Source of the DNA: Apostichopus japonicus
Lineage: Eukaryota; Echinodermata; Holothuroidea; Aspidochirotida; Stichopodidae
Direction of reading: 5' to 3'
Length of the DNA: 64,000 bases
Assembly: GCF_037975245.1 (NCBI RefSeq)
Contig: NC_092567.1
Span: 1,226,714-1,290,713, forward strand
Positions within the stretch are counted from its first letter, which is position 1. Each line of letters begins with the position of its first letter. This document shows positions 16,862 through 29,565 of this stretch, in pieces. The notes under the pieces are model-generated. The model was not told the DNA's origin. It saw only the letters and a list, made by a program, of their open reading frames with translations, and did no database searches. The position numbers and the translations under genes are program-made.

Positions 16862-18072
16862 AACGCAATAATATGCCACTGCTCAAATTAATATTTCAAC
16901 AAATTGGATATTAGATTCTAAACATCCGCTAGGTTTTGTGGTAATCTTTAGTGCCGCAAGTTCACGTCATTAAAATATGTTATTGAATATAATCTAAGTG
17001 GAAAGCAATGCAGTTAAACAGCAGTAGAAATTATTACAATGACCTGCTCTCTTTAGTGCTATGTAATATGTTAGCATTACCATGCTGTCTAACAACGCAA
17101 CGCAACATAATGCAACAACTAAGGAAAGAGAGTTGCGTTGATTGCTACTGCGTTGCTGTTTGGGTAGTAGCAACATGATCGCAACCAAAAGACAACTAAG
17201 ATTGTAAAAATCTTGTTTGCCTTTTGACATAACATTTCACTAGTATATATTTTTAATACGTTTAAATTCCCCCATCTTTGTTTTCGAAGAGCCTAAATAA
17301 AACGGTAGCATTTTTTAAATTAAACTCTGATGATTATAATCCGTTGGCAACATTCTAACTTCATCTTTCTCCGACTCTTTCGTATAAGAAATGTATTTGT
17401 ACTACCTGACAAGACAGTAGTATTAAAGTTGGTTTTACACAACCTGGTACATTAAACAGGATTGTACCACATTAACATTAGTTTTTTTTCATGGCTGAAA
17501 ACTAAGCTACTCAAAATGAAGTTATTGGAATTAACCTGTCTAGTTATGTGATGGATCTTGTTTGTTCCTGCACTCTAAACACAATCTAGTCAAGCGAGGC
17601 TAAAGTCTAGTCATATCGACTGGTTTACGTTAGTCAACGATTATCCCGCCATAATCTTGGTAAAGATGCCTTCACGACTAACCCAAAAGGTCGCCTGACC
17701 AGAACATAATGGTCACAGTTCTATTTTAATCTGGTCCTACAATAAATGTCAGCACTGGGACGAAACTCACTAGTCAATCAGGTTGATATATTCGTCATAT
17801 GAAAAAGCGCGGGAAAATATTAACAATTGTAGCGCCACGGTACGGCCTAGCGTACTGCACTGAACTATAGTACATTGTACACATACGTACACGACGAGCA
17901 AGGAACGTACAGCAGGGAGTAAGCAGCCAGACGGTTACGTTACGAAAAATCAAAAAAATATTATCATCCAGTGATATTGTCAGTAACCATTGCAAGGTTA
18001 GTATATTAGACCAGTTTTCATTGGGCCTTTGGCCAGTGTCGTTTGTTAGTCACTTAAAAAGTATATAGTATA

Positions 18073-20282
18073 CAGGTGCGTATCCAGGGGGGGGCGTTGG
18101 GGGCGCGCGCCCCCCGGGTAAGAAAAAGAGGAGAGAAAAAATAGAGAAGAAAAAAGGAAAAAAGAGGGGAAAAAAGAAGAGGAGGAGCGGAAGGAAGAGA
18201 AAAGAAAAAGAAGAAAGAGAGAAAAAGGAGAAAAGGAGGGAGTTAAAGAAAAACGCGAAGACACCGGGAAGAGAAAGAGGAACAGTGACATCATTACAGC
18301 GCTGAAGGGTAGCCAGTGACGGATCAATGATTTCGTAAAAGTGTGACTCACCCTACCCCTTACACCGACAACTCCATTTTTTGACGTTTCCATTTTCCTC
18401 TCTCACTAATGATCTATATATATATAATATATATGGTCTATCATAACGCGTGTGTAGAATTGTGCTATGAAACCAACTGTGGCTGGCCTCGAACTCGACC
18501 GTGTCGTCGGGGAACATGACGACTTTTGGGATGGGGGCGACCGCCCGCCCTCCTTCCCCCCATTCAGCATTGTGTTAAATGATATCGCTAAGTAATTTCA
18601 AAATAGAAAGTGCTTAGATGCAATTTACAAGGCCTGGGAAGTGTCATTTCCAGCGATCTGGGAGACATTTTCGGCCAAAATTTGCTTGTACGCTTCGCGC
18701 TAACAAATGGTCCTGGGTAGTGCCATTTCCAGCGATCTGGGAGGCATTTTCGGCCAAAATTTTCTTGTACGCTTCGCGCCAACCTATGGCGGCGCTACGC
18801 TGAGATAATTTGCCTACAGGCTTCGCCCCTCCCTTGGCAAATTCCTCGCTACGCGCCTGTTCGAATTTGTAACGCAAACAGCAGATATCACATCATATCA
18901 GTGAGCATGAAAATGGCGTTCCAGGATGAAAAGCCTCAAAACTGTCCGACTTGCCTGCAAAAATAACCAAAAATTTTCGCGCGCTTAGCGCGCGTTCAAC
19001 GTGTTAATGTCGATATCATATAAGCAAGCATCGGTTATTACATCGCATGCCATTATGTACCGTACGGTCCGTTAAAAGTGCGCAGTATACCGCGGGATGC
19101 TAATGTAAACAACGACATGTCTCATGTAGATGTATAAAAAGCAGGTCCAATTATGTCAAAACTCTCTTTTACATTAGTAATGGCGAATTAGGGGCTGCAC
19201 CCCCGCCGCGCAGTGGCGCAGCGTCCATACGGTGACGGGGCGCATGCCCCCCCCCCCCTGACGGACTCAAATGGACTGCTGGTGCGTTTTTCAGCTCTTT
19301 ACCACTTTTTACTTATTCTAGATTAATGACTTTTTTATTGCGCTCTCATCTACTTATTGACACTTGTCACATTTTGTTGGTGTAATTTGGAGATGACACC
19401 TATTTATTCTTCGTTTATCTGCAAATTAGCCAGGCCCGGAAAGGGTCATTTCCGGCGATCTAGGGAGTATCTTTACTCAAACATTTTCTGTACGCTACGC
19501 GCCAACCAGTGGTGGCGCTCCGCTTAGATAGTGTTGAAAGCGCCCCTACAGACCATTCTCGCCCCTCCTGACCAATACCCCTAGCTCCGCCACTTCCGCC
19601 GCGCCTCCTACGCCTATGTGTATAGTGTTCGGTTTCGGAAATATCTGCTATTTTTTCATTTCCTTCAACCAAGTTTTATAATAGCCGTTATAAGAGGTTT
19701 TAATATTTCTACACCAATAAATTAACTGTGTCGGAATTTTCGAAAATTTCTGACCAACATTCTGCATCACACTTCCCTCTACTCGTGCAATTTTGACCGC
19801 TCTGTTAGGGGTTCAAGGAAGTTTTTCTACATTGGTTGTCCATAGATGAAATTTTGTACAACATTATGGGTATGTTTTGAAGTGAGTTTATTCACGAGAA
19901 ATGTGAATTTTCAAATTCTGAACAAATATGGGGCTTAAAACCTTGAAAAGTGGGGCTGACGGGTATTGTGGGCCGCGACGTAGAATCACCTACAAAAGCA
20001 AAGACCCACAGGAGATGCGATCAGGTCGAACATGATGTGTGCCGGTTTGACAATCTTCAAAAAGGTTATGGATAGAAAAAAAAAACTATTAGGAAATACT
20101 TGGTTCTCAGGCAAAAAGTGTACATCTGGTTGGTCATTTCAAGCCCGAGAAGTGCCGTTTCCGGTGATCTGGGGGTATCAAAATAAGAAATTTTCTTGTA
20201 CGCTGCGCGCCAACCGATGGTGGCGCTCCGCTTAGATAGTGATTCGCGCCCCCCGGGTTTGAAAATCCTGGATACGCGCCTG
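18073..20282. mobile_element. Nested 2.2-kb inverted-repeat element
   Basis: The ends are CAGGTGCGTATCCAGG (18073-18088) and CCTGGATACGCGCCTG (20267-20282), inverted repeats with one mismatch, flanked by GTATA on both sides (18068-18072; 20283-20287). GTATATTAGACCA also occurs at 18001 and directly after the right end, so the left border may be more complex. Inside are three or four diverged copies of a module containing TTTCCAGCGATCTGGGAG and TTGTACGCTTCGCGCCAAC (18640-18800, 19435-19530, 20140-20240). Superfamily unknown; no transposase seen. Confidence 0.62.
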
Positions 20283-20295
20283 GTATATTAGACCA

Positions 20296-21801
20296 TAAAG
20301 TGCGTATTTTCGATTATTCCAACTTGTGTACGAACAAGCTAAGATCTAGGTCCTAGGCTAGGCCTATCATGCAGTAGCTATAGGCGAATTGCCTAACGTT
20401 AAACCTAATGACGTTAAGCTGCCTTGTAGTTGTAGTAGTTGTACAGCACAGTTTATCGTAACAGTAGGCCTCCGTATATTTACAGTATCATGGTGGCCCC
20501 GGTATTCACGCGTTTCTCATGTTTGCAATGGATAATTTCTTTACAAAATAATAAACCTAAATTAAACTTAATATTTATAATCTGTATTAGAAACTTTAGC
20601 CTTAGGGGGATAGGACCTTGGCTATATTATTCTTGAAATATTTTAGGGGGATAAATTCACAGCAGTGTTTCTCCTGCACTTTCAGGGGGGACATAGCCTA
20701 GGCTTAGGTCCTAGGCCATATTATTTATACCTAGATTAGGTTTGAGTTAAGGATTAGCCTCCAATTAGGGTCAACCTAAGATAACGAATTAACTAGAATA
20801 GTGTGTATGGGATTGTGTAGTTGCGTGGGAAACTGTTACACTAAATAAGCTGATTATTCCTAGGGCCCTATAGCCCCCCCCCCCCCCAGGCCTAGCCCTA
20901 AATAGTTTTCATAAAGTACAGAGGCTAGGCCTATGTTTCATACGAAACATCAACTGAACATGACGCCAATCTTTTATTACCAGTTTGTCCACTGACCATC
21001 CTATCCAACAATCCCGTTAACAATTCACAGGAGAATACACTCCCCCTTCCAAAATAAACATTGGGGACCTTGGAGCAATCTAACAGCCTATTGCTGCCAC
21101 AGCTGTGTCATATCAATTTATAGGCCTAGTTGTCAGTAATATAGAGGGGGAATATTTCTGGACAATTGCACTGACTTGTCCGGAATTTTTGGCTAAAATT
21201 TGTTATATATTCTAGCGGCATGAGTTGGGACAGTTTTTTCTGCTATTTTTTAAGTTTGTACAAAACAGTTCCGATTCAGAACAAAGGTGGGTGGGTGTTT
21301 AATTTGTTGTAGCTGTTTGTAGGGAGTCATATAGCCTTGGACTAGGCTTTTTTCAAGATGGAATATTCCTCGCTTTACCTGTGGTACCGTGAACCGCAGT
21401 TGATCCCCCTAGGCTAACCCTAATTCCATTGGAAATAAAATAGGACATCTTTTACGGGGTGTTTCATTCAACTTTTTGGAAATACTACAATTTCAAACAT
21501 AAATGTATTTGGTTATCATTGTACACTTGACAAATGAAAATGTAGCTACCATAGCGGATTGATTAATGTTTGCACATGTTTCTTTTCCATACAGGTATCA
21601 AATGCATTCAGGCTTCTGTATCACTGCATAGTAATTTCAATTCCATTTCTACTGTACATTTTAGTAATCGGATGTGATTAAATAGTTGAATTGTGACTGG
21701 TATTGTACCGTACATGTTTACCCACATGCTGTACAAAATATGCACATGAACATTAGGGATGTGAACAAATAACAAAAGTTGTATGTCTATCACATTGGCA
21801 G
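20296..21801. other. Transposon interior upstream of carried exons
   Basis: No coding signal. There is a poly-C tract near 20874-20887 and many CCTAGGCCTA-like palindromic words at 20340-20940. Confidence 0.45.
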
Positions 21802-22799
21802 ATAGACGTCGTTTAATTGTGGAAGAGGATGCTACTAGCGAAGTGGTTAAGAAAGTCTATCCTTGGCTATTTGAAGATGAAGAGGTACTGTATTAATATG
21901 TCTTTGTAGATATTATTTATTATACAGTAGTCTGCGTAAAAGTAAAATTCAATCTTGTGGTTTCAAAAGTTATGGACATTTGAATATATTCACTTTATGC
22001 CCACCACTTGTTCGAACCACGACTTTGTTTTTCAAAAATCAATTCAAGACAGTGTTGTGCTAAGCAGCGCGATTGCAGGATTCCCACACTTTTTTTGCTG
22101 ATACCGCTATTGGGAATTTGTAGGGGGGATGTTCCCCCTTAAAAAGAAAACCACTTTGTTTTATTCTGAGCTAGAGCCCGATCTATACCTTTATCAGCAA
22201 GATCACTCCGCAAAACCTCATGTCCTCATCCCAAGACTTGGGGAGCCTACAGCTCCTACATTGACCAGCTACAGTAGTCTCTCTCTACTTCTTTACCAAT
22301 TCGCATCTTCCATCCCTTTCGACATGTCTAAACCATCTCAATCTACGTCTCTGAACATAATCCCGAATATGTGTTAGTCCTAAGCGATCTCTTAACTTCT
22401 CAGGTGAATTTACCATATGTACTCTATAATCTAATTGATCTCATTTAACCATAGATACTACTTGAATTAAAGCGACTTGAAGGAAAGACGACAATGGCAC
22501 AGTTGCTTGGTGAAGGGCTTTCCAAGTATGGAGATGCCATAATCCGCTGCACTTTGAAGATGAAGCATCCCACTGTCATAGATACATCCATGGAGAAGGA
22601 CGAGGGTGCCCGTTAAGGTACATTAGTAACAATTCAATCTGTAATTCACTATTCAAGTGATCATCACCCAGGTATGTGCTGGGTCTTCAAAATGGACTAC
22701 GAGCAAAGTCTGAGGCGGGGTGGATACAAAATATGTCTTGGTAAGGGGGTATAACCATTCAGATGTATGGTAGTGAAAAATAAACACCTTCATTAGACA

Positions 22800-23268
22800 T
22801 TAACGTTTGTCGTCTTGCATCATACAGTCTGAGGAAAATAGGGCGCATCCGTACATACTCAGACTGTGGTAGCACTAAAAGGCTAGTGCACGCATTTGTC
22901 TCTTCACATCTTGACTCTTGCAACAGACTCATTTATGGACTGCCAAATAAGCTCCAGCGTTGTACGAGCTGCCAGGTTGGTTACCTTATCTAGGAAGTGT
23001 GAACACATAACCCACATCCTTGTAAATCTCCACTGGTTACAAGTGAAGAAGCGTATCACGTGTAAGTTAATGCTTTTGACCTACAAAATATTAAATAAAC
23101 TTGCTCCATACTATCTATGTAAACTTCTCAATATCAATGAACCGGTACATATTCTCAGGTCAAATGCTGCTACAACACTTATTGTACAAATGTCAGCACC
23201 ATTACTTACGGTGAGAGTTCTTTTTTCAGCAGCTGCTAAACTCTGAAACCAACTACCACCACATGTTT
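22800..23268 (+). pseudogene. Non-LTR retrotransposon RT C-terminal fragment
   Basis: One frame reads ASYSLRKIGRIRTYSD, then VHAFVSSHLDSCNRLIYGLP and NKLQRC. After a frameshift near 22970 another reads RKCEHITHILVNLHWLQVKK, LLTYKILNKLAPYYL and FSAAAKL, stopping where LWN would be expected. This string of motifs is characteristic of the reverse transcriptase C-terminus of CR1/L2-type LINEs. It is truncated and nested in the CACTA-like element, inside the second intron of the carried gene. Confidence 0.8.
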
Positions 23269-23338
23269 GAAATGCTAAATCTATATGTAAATTTAGGACC
23301 TTGTTAAGACTTACTAGCAGAGGGTTGTGTGATTTTAA

Positions 23339-23395
23339 ATTATGCTGATTTAAATCAGTGGTTTTTTTTAAATCACTGATTTAAATCACTTTACT
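23339..23395. repeat. GATTTAAATC palindrome pair
   Basis: GATTTAAATCAGTGG, a T-run, then AAATCACTGATTTAAATC: two palindromic words forming an inverted repeat with a T-rich loop. Confidence 0.75.
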
Positions 23396-23399
23396 AATT

Positions 23400-25261
23400 C
23401 TTGGCAGGAAAAGTTGAATTTGTGGTCAGCATATTCTCTGAAATCAAGCAGTTCCTTATAAAATAGAGTCTCAATCAAGTATCAAAGCAATTTCAGTAAA
23501 TCTGGGGGGGGGGGGTTGTATTTTCAGGGAGAAAAATCCTTGTCACATACACCGGTATGGCATGAGGCCTATCATGCTAAAACAAATTGAACAATTCTAG
23601 AAATTGCCTGCTAGAATCCCCTCAGAGTTCAGTTAAGTTCAGTAGAATAAGGATCAGGATGGACCCTGTGAAAGACCCTGTACCACAGATAACCCAGACT
23701 GCCAGATATGATCATGGATGAACACAATCAAGTGCTCAGATGATAACGAGACAGGCTGTGTATTGACGGAAGATTGCATAAATTATGGCTGTGAAGTACT
23801 TCATTTGGTACAAACAAGTGTCTGTGTTCAACAAAGGGAAATTGGTACAGTATCATGGGCCCCTTAGTGGAGGGGATATAGGGCCTAATTTTGAAATTAT
23901 ATTCAAGACTGTTGACTTCCCTTGATTGTCCTGAAATCAAATTAAATCATTGGGCTGACTGCTCGTATGTGATATGGGTGGGTATAGATGTGTTTGGAAG
24001 ATTTAGGTAACATTTGAGAGGAAATTGAACTTTTGATTATTGCAAAATTTATTCGATTATTAAAAAAAAAATTAAAAAATCAACTCTGAATTAGCATTTA
24101 TATTTGCAATATGGGTAATATTTTGTATAATTATATTTTTTCTGTGTGCAGTGCATTGCAGCATTGTGGTCTAGGACGGAATGCCCTATATAAAATCGTT
24201 TTATTATTTTTAAGGTTATTATAACATGTTTGAAGTTATGGATATGGATGTAGAATGTCTATTCCAATTTCCAAAAATATATTGTTCAATATGCAAATCC
24301 ATGGGTGGAAGTAGGTGGTATGTGACAACCTGCCCCCACTTCCCCCTATATGCCTATATGTATTATAGGCTACACGATATGCAGTTTGATCCATTTATAT
24401 GATGCAATGTTACATTGTTACAAGCTGAGTATATGGAAATCTAGTCTACTTACTCTACTTTGGAAACAAGAGGCATTTCAATTTATCACTGTCTGCATAT
24501 TCTCAAATAATATCTTCCTTGTTCAACTTTCACACTAGTTCATGCTCTGTTGCCAGCTGAATCCTGAGGTTCAAATTTTCATGTGTCAATCTGCTTGCTA
24601 GTCTGCTCTCTATTATCTTCATTTTACTGAAGACCTCAGAATATGGTATATGGTTGTTAATTCAGGGAAAACATGTTCTCGGACTTCAGGAAACTGTACG
24701 TATCAATGAAACCTATCTGCTTTGGGTCCAAGATACGAGTTTGACAACTGATACATATTCTTGACAAATGGAGCAACTCTTTCAATACAATCTCAGTATT
24801 TGATATTTTTCCATTAATGTTTCTATAATTTGCTTCAAATGTTCCTTATCAGTTATCATTGTCTTGAATCCCTGAAGCTGAAACAATGACATGGATGCAA
24901 TCATTTTTTATGGCCCATGTCAGTAGGGGCCCACGACAAGTAACTGAACAATTGGCATAACTTAAAGATGCTTGCTTGGGTTGAGCTCATACTTGATATT
25001 ACTTAGCTAAGTAGCCTAGACCTTATCAAATGATACAAATATCTTTGCTGAAAATAAGACCTGTGATGTATTTAGTACTCTACTTTAATATTATCACCTA
25101 AGCAATTTATCGAGTATTGAGTATTGCTCTCCGGACTGCAGATGAGTGAATCTGTGATATTTTTGTCCTATCGATGTTACCAAATATGACATAATATCAC
25201 TCTTCTGAAATGTCATGATGTTATGAGTGCTTTAACATTCTGTTGTTGATTTTTCTTTTAG
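23400..25261. other. Transposon interior, intron-like
   Basis: AT-rich DNA with a G-run at 23506-23515; no exon or repeat family recognised. Confidence 0.4.
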
Positions 25262-25429
25262 AGTCTAGAATGCATGCAGCAATTCTGTCAGTTCCGACTC
25301 TACTGAATGAGAAGTTGGGTGCTATGATTGTATTTGCAGATGAGGATAGTGTAAGTACCCAATGTATTATTTAAATCAACAGTATGTAAACTATGGGTCA
25401 AGGCCATCAGAGATGGTCTGATATTGTAT

Positions 25430-25880
25430 GTTACAGTGTCGAGGGTTCATCATGATAGTGCCCTGGTAGTGTTTCCTTTGGGGTATTCAGCAATTTTAGG
25501 TCTGATCCCATATGGGCTATTTCAGGAAATAACTCAAAATTAATATTTTCCTACAGATTGTATGGTCACAATGCTTAGAGTTTAATTGTCACGATAGTGT
25601 TTTGGTAGTGCTCCTTTGGGGTGTTTGGAATTTTAGGCCAAAGGTCATGTATGGGCCATATGGGCCATTTTGAACTCCTGAACTCCGCCTGAAATCACAC
25701 AAAATGTTTCTTTTCCTATGAATTCTATGGTGCAGTGTTGAGCATTTTTCACAGTGGTACTTAGGTAGTGCCTCCTTTGGGTTTTTAGGATTTGGGGGCC
25801 TAAGTCACCTGTAGACCATATGGGCCAATTTATGAAATCACTCAAAATGATACTTTTCATACAAATTTGCCCTAAAATTG
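25430..25880. repeat. Diverged tandem repeat (~125-150 bp, about 3 copies)
   Basis: Repeated order of words: a GTAGTG...CCTTTGGGG segment, a TTTAGG segment, CATATGGGCC, then ACTCAAAAT and TTTTCCTA. Copies start near 25435, 25565 and 25725. It lies in the last intron of the carried gene fragment. Confidence 0.65.
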
Positions 25881-27109
25881 GTTTAGCCCTAACATTTGTT
25901 GGGGCATCTTCTTTTTTTTTTGGGGGGGGGGCATTTTTTGGCATCCTTATTTCTGGGGGGCCTTGAAATATTTGGGCCCTGAAAACCTTCTGTCTGCAAC
26001 AAAGGCCCGCACATCTGATCATTATTCCCTAACTAAATATCACATGTATGACCTGGGAGTGTTCATAGCTGTAAATATAGTAAAGGCATCATCACAAAGG
26101 TAGAATAGACTAGTATGTATGTGATAACTGGAACAGAATGTTGGACAGATTTCAATCTGTAGTTGCAGTAACCATAACCAAATGTGGATTTCCTGATCAG
26201 CCCCAAGTGTATTAAAATCATCTAGTGGAATGAATCCCTACCATGATGTAATTAGCTGTAACAAGATGTCATAACTCATGGCAAATATTCATTTCTCTCT
26301 AAAATACACGGAACCAGTGCACCATTTAGCTCTGTTGTTTCATTTATACTCTGCTATTATTTATATCATCAAAAATAGTATTACTTGTAGTGAATACGAT
26401 GTACTGTAAATTGATTTGAAAAAATATTTAAGAAATTATTTATTTTGATTCCTTCGTTGGTGGAGTATATTTGTTTGTTGGTCACTCATGGCCATCATGG
26501 TGGATCAGCCACCCCTCCCATTTTCTGAAACTGGAAAGCGCTGTATATTGAATACATATACCTTAATATCTTTGCAGGTTACAGACTTGTCAGACGTGCC
26601 AGTTTATATCCAGGTGACAGAGGATGAAGGTGTTCCAGAGTACACTGTGATAGTGGAAACCTTGCAAGTAGCTACTTTGAAAAGTTTGTTCGCAGCCATG
26701 TGCAATTATTTGGCAGTGTTCTATGTCCTAAATATGGCATATGAGCCTTTGCTGAAGAAAACCCTTCAGTTTTAAAAAAAATCATTTTGAATGTTGATGA
26801 TACTACACCGGCAGATAAATCAGTCAATAAAATTCTGGAGAAACTAAACATGCAAATCGCTAAAAATTGATGGCCTAATTACTGCTCCAGGCACCTACCA
26901 TTTTTTGTACAGTTTTTTTTGGCTCAAACTGTCATCACATTTATAACATAGAATACTGCCTATCAATTGCACTAGCATATATGAGTCAAAATAGGCTAAG
27001 GTGTTATAAAACTGTAACTAACTTGCAAATAATAAGTCATTGAAAAATTTTTCATTATCATTTGAGCTGTTGTGTGTGTTAGTTTTGACTTACAAAATGT
27101 TGTTATTTT

Positions 27110-28830
27110 TGGTTACGATGCCGAAGGCCGAGTAACCTATGCGATCAAGTTGGCGTGTGTGAGGGTGTGTGTGTGTGTGTGATGTGACAGCTTGCTCGTA
27201 AACACGATATCTCAACAACGACACATTGGATCAATGTCATATTGGACTGGTGATGTGTGGATGGTCCCTATTGTTTTTGTTCTCCATCACATGAATATTA
27301 ATAAGTGGGTAGGGCTTAAAGTAAAATTCTTAAAATGTCAATATCTTCGCAACGGTATGTCCGATCTGCTTCATACTTGGTATGGTGATGTAAGTGGTTC
27401 ATTGTCACATGACAATGGAATTTCATCTAATTAATATTCATGAGTAGGTGGGGCTTAATCCTTAATTGCTAGAAATAGCTTGTAAACCTGAAATCTTAGA
27501 AATTAAATGTTGAATTACTGTCATTTTGAACTAGTACATGCTCCATGATTAGTAGATGTTCCCTATTGTTTTTGTTGTTCATGACATGAATATTAATGAG
27601 TAGGCAGCAGTTAAAGTGAAATTCTTAAAATGTCAATAACTTTGCAACGGTATAACCGATCATCTCCATACTTTGTTGATTGGTGGTGGATAATAATAGT
27701 TACATTTTCATATGAAAATAACATGTAACCTCATTAATATTCATGTGTTTGTTGGCCATATAGCATTTGTTGTCCCTCATTCCTAAACTCCTGTCATTCG
27801 TCACGTTTGACATGTTTTCCTGGTTCCTGGGAGCTTGCTGATCTTATCTATATTTGTTTTGCTTTATTAAACCATGAAATTGGCTAGCCAGGCCATTAAA
27901 GGAGTAGTCCAGTGACAAATTAAACTGGACTGAAAAAAAGTAACCTTTGCAATTAAGTTGGCATATGTGTATGTTGTGATGAGTTGGCATGTTGGTATGT
28001 TTTGATCAAGTTTGCGTGTGGGTATGTGTGTATATGTATGTTGCATAAATAGCTGGCTCAGACAATTAAAGGGATAGTCTATAGTGAAAATAGTAAATGA
28101 ACTTAATAATCTGGTATTACTGTACATGTACCTATAGAGTATAGGGAAATCTTATGTGAGTGGGGTAGATTAATGTGTTGGTAGTAAGGTGTGAAACTGG
28201 TAAAATCTGATGGGTGTCAGGTGGGGGGGGGGGGTTGTCAGATGAGTAGGGTTATGTTGGGATCAGGGTTGTAGGATGGTAGGTGAGGCTGCAGGTGGTA
28301 TGATGGTAATGGTTCCGCTCTGGGTTGGGGATATGGGTTGTGTCGTATCATCCCCATTTGTTTGTCTGGAGAGGGGGTGTGGGGTGGTGAAATGCCTAGA
28401 GTCAACTATATCACTTTTTTTCAACTTTATATGTACATCAATAAAGGCATTAATTTTTGGTTTTGTTTACGATGGCCAGGTAATCTACAGTTTAGCATAT
28501 TTGCAAGTGTATGTATAATCTTAAAAACAATATATTTAATTACTGTAAATGTATTGAATAACTTGTAGATATGCTACATTATCATTACATGGACCTCATT
28601 GTTTTTGTTGTCCAGTACATGAATATGTGGGTGGGGCTTGTAATCAAATTCTTAAAATGTCGATATTTTTTCAAATGTATGTCTGATCACCTTCATACTT
28701 GGTAGGTTGGTACAGTAGTGCCACATGAAACTGAAATTTCATTTATATTTATGAGTGCAACTGACAACTTTATGTCTGATCAGCTTCAGTTTGGTTTCAG
28801 TTGTCTGGCAATAAGTACAATACAGGTATA
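27110..28830. repeat. Dispersed/tandem ~300-bp repeat, three diverged copies
   Basis: AATTCTTAAAATGTCAATAT, a GTATGTCCGATC-like word, CTTCATACTTGGTA, then a CATGA/TTAATATTCATGAG segment recur near 27330, 27610 and 28650. Each is preceded by TTTTTGTTNTCCA and GGGGCTT-type words. A GT-rich microsatellite lies at 27155-27181. No protein signal. Confidence 0.65.
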
Positions 28831-29103
28831 TAACAATAACAAATTCTGACTTATCTTATTTCATAAACTCTCATCGGCATCAGAACCACTAAACCTTTGG
28901 GTTTTCTGGTTCTTCAAGTACTGATGAAATCAGACACTCTTTTGTACTTACTATTGAGGTGAAGCATATGTAGTGTTTAAGAGAAAATATAAAATGTGAT
29001 TCCAAATTAATACAGAAATTCTTGCTTTCTTTTTTTCATGTGAGAGGGCTTGATGGTCTAGCAGTGGTTAAGGCCCAATCAGGTTTTATATCCAAGAATT
29101 GTT

Positions 29104-29173
29104 CCCACCAGTTAGCTCAACAGACAGCTTTGTACCTATAAGGGAGTTGTCGCAGGTTCGAATCTGTGGTGGG
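29104..29173 (+). tRNA. tRNA-like sequence (degenerate tRNA or SINE head)
   Basis: Seventy bases bounded by a perfect 7-bp acceptor-like pairing, CCCACCA with TGGTGGG. A D-arm-like AGCTCAACAGACAGCT (A-box region) and a B-box GGTTCGAATC follow in the right order. The anticodon and T stems are weak. A second A-box-like word (TGGTCTAGCAGTGGTTAAG) lies about 50 bp upstream, which favours a tRNA-derived SINE or tandem tRNA relic over a working tRNA. It sits just inside the right end of the CACTA-like element. Confidence 0.42.
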
Positions 29174-29249
29174 TCATATAAAACTAGTATAGAAAAACTA
29201 CTTTTATCCATGGGCAAGACTAACTGGATTAGTCAAGTGACTGCTGGAC

Positions 29250-29565
29250 TAATCATTTAGGTCGCTTGACAAAAGCCTGGTCGATAGAGCATTGTTGAAA
29301 GACTAGCAAAAACTGGTCATGTGACTAATTGAATAAGTCAATTGACATCTTGACTAATCGTTTATTTCGCTTGACTAAAGCCTGGTCGATAGAGGCATAA
29401 TTGAATGACTAGTAAAAACTGGTCATGTGACTAATTGAATTAGTCAACTGACATCTTGACTAATCGTTTAGGTCGCTTGACTAAAGCCTGGTCGATAGAG
29501 GCATAATTGAATGACTAGTAAAAACTGGTCATGTGACCAGGTTTACTTAGTCATATGACCAGAAC
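29250..29565. repeat. Subterminal ~105-bp repeats of the transposon
   Basis: Units start at 29250, 29355 and 29461 with TAATCGTTTAGGTCGCTTGA, then AAGCCTGGTCGATAGAGGC and a GGTCATGTGACTAAT segment; the third is partial. They are rich in AGTCAAGTGACT/GGTCATGTGACC palindromic words. In CACTA elements such subterminal repeats are transposase-binding regions, so that role is inferred. Confidence 0.85.

Larger units (their letters stand above)
21802..26870 (+). pseudogene. Unidentified multi-exon gene fragment carried by the transposon
   Basis: Four exon-like blocks with AG/GT borders and matching phases. 21802-21884 encodes RRRLIVEEDATSEVVKKVYP and onward. The block from 22455 encodes ILLELKRLEGKTTMAQLLGE. 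25262-25350 encodes MHAAILSVPTLLNEK. 26578-26775 encodes VTDLSDVPVYIQVTEDEG and a hydrophobic C-terminal helix. The second block reaches an in-frame TAA at 22614 unless a weak GAGG|GTGCCC donor is used; both keep phase. An A-run at 26774-26781 shifts the frame, after which about 30 more residues (VDDTTPADKSVNKILEKL) run to a stop near 26870. The layout recalls a large family of unnamed animal proteins common near transposons. I cannot name the function. Confidence 0.5.

Noticed and set aside
17091-17165. GCAACGCAAC / GTTGCGTTG inverted words (also 47520-47580) as a possible RNA hairpin
   Set aside because: Short, low complexity, and diverging between copies without compensatory change.
18046-18393. 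Minus-strand Ser/Phe-rich 115-aa ORF
   Set aside because: It reads through a purine-rich low-complexity tract inside the nested transposon.
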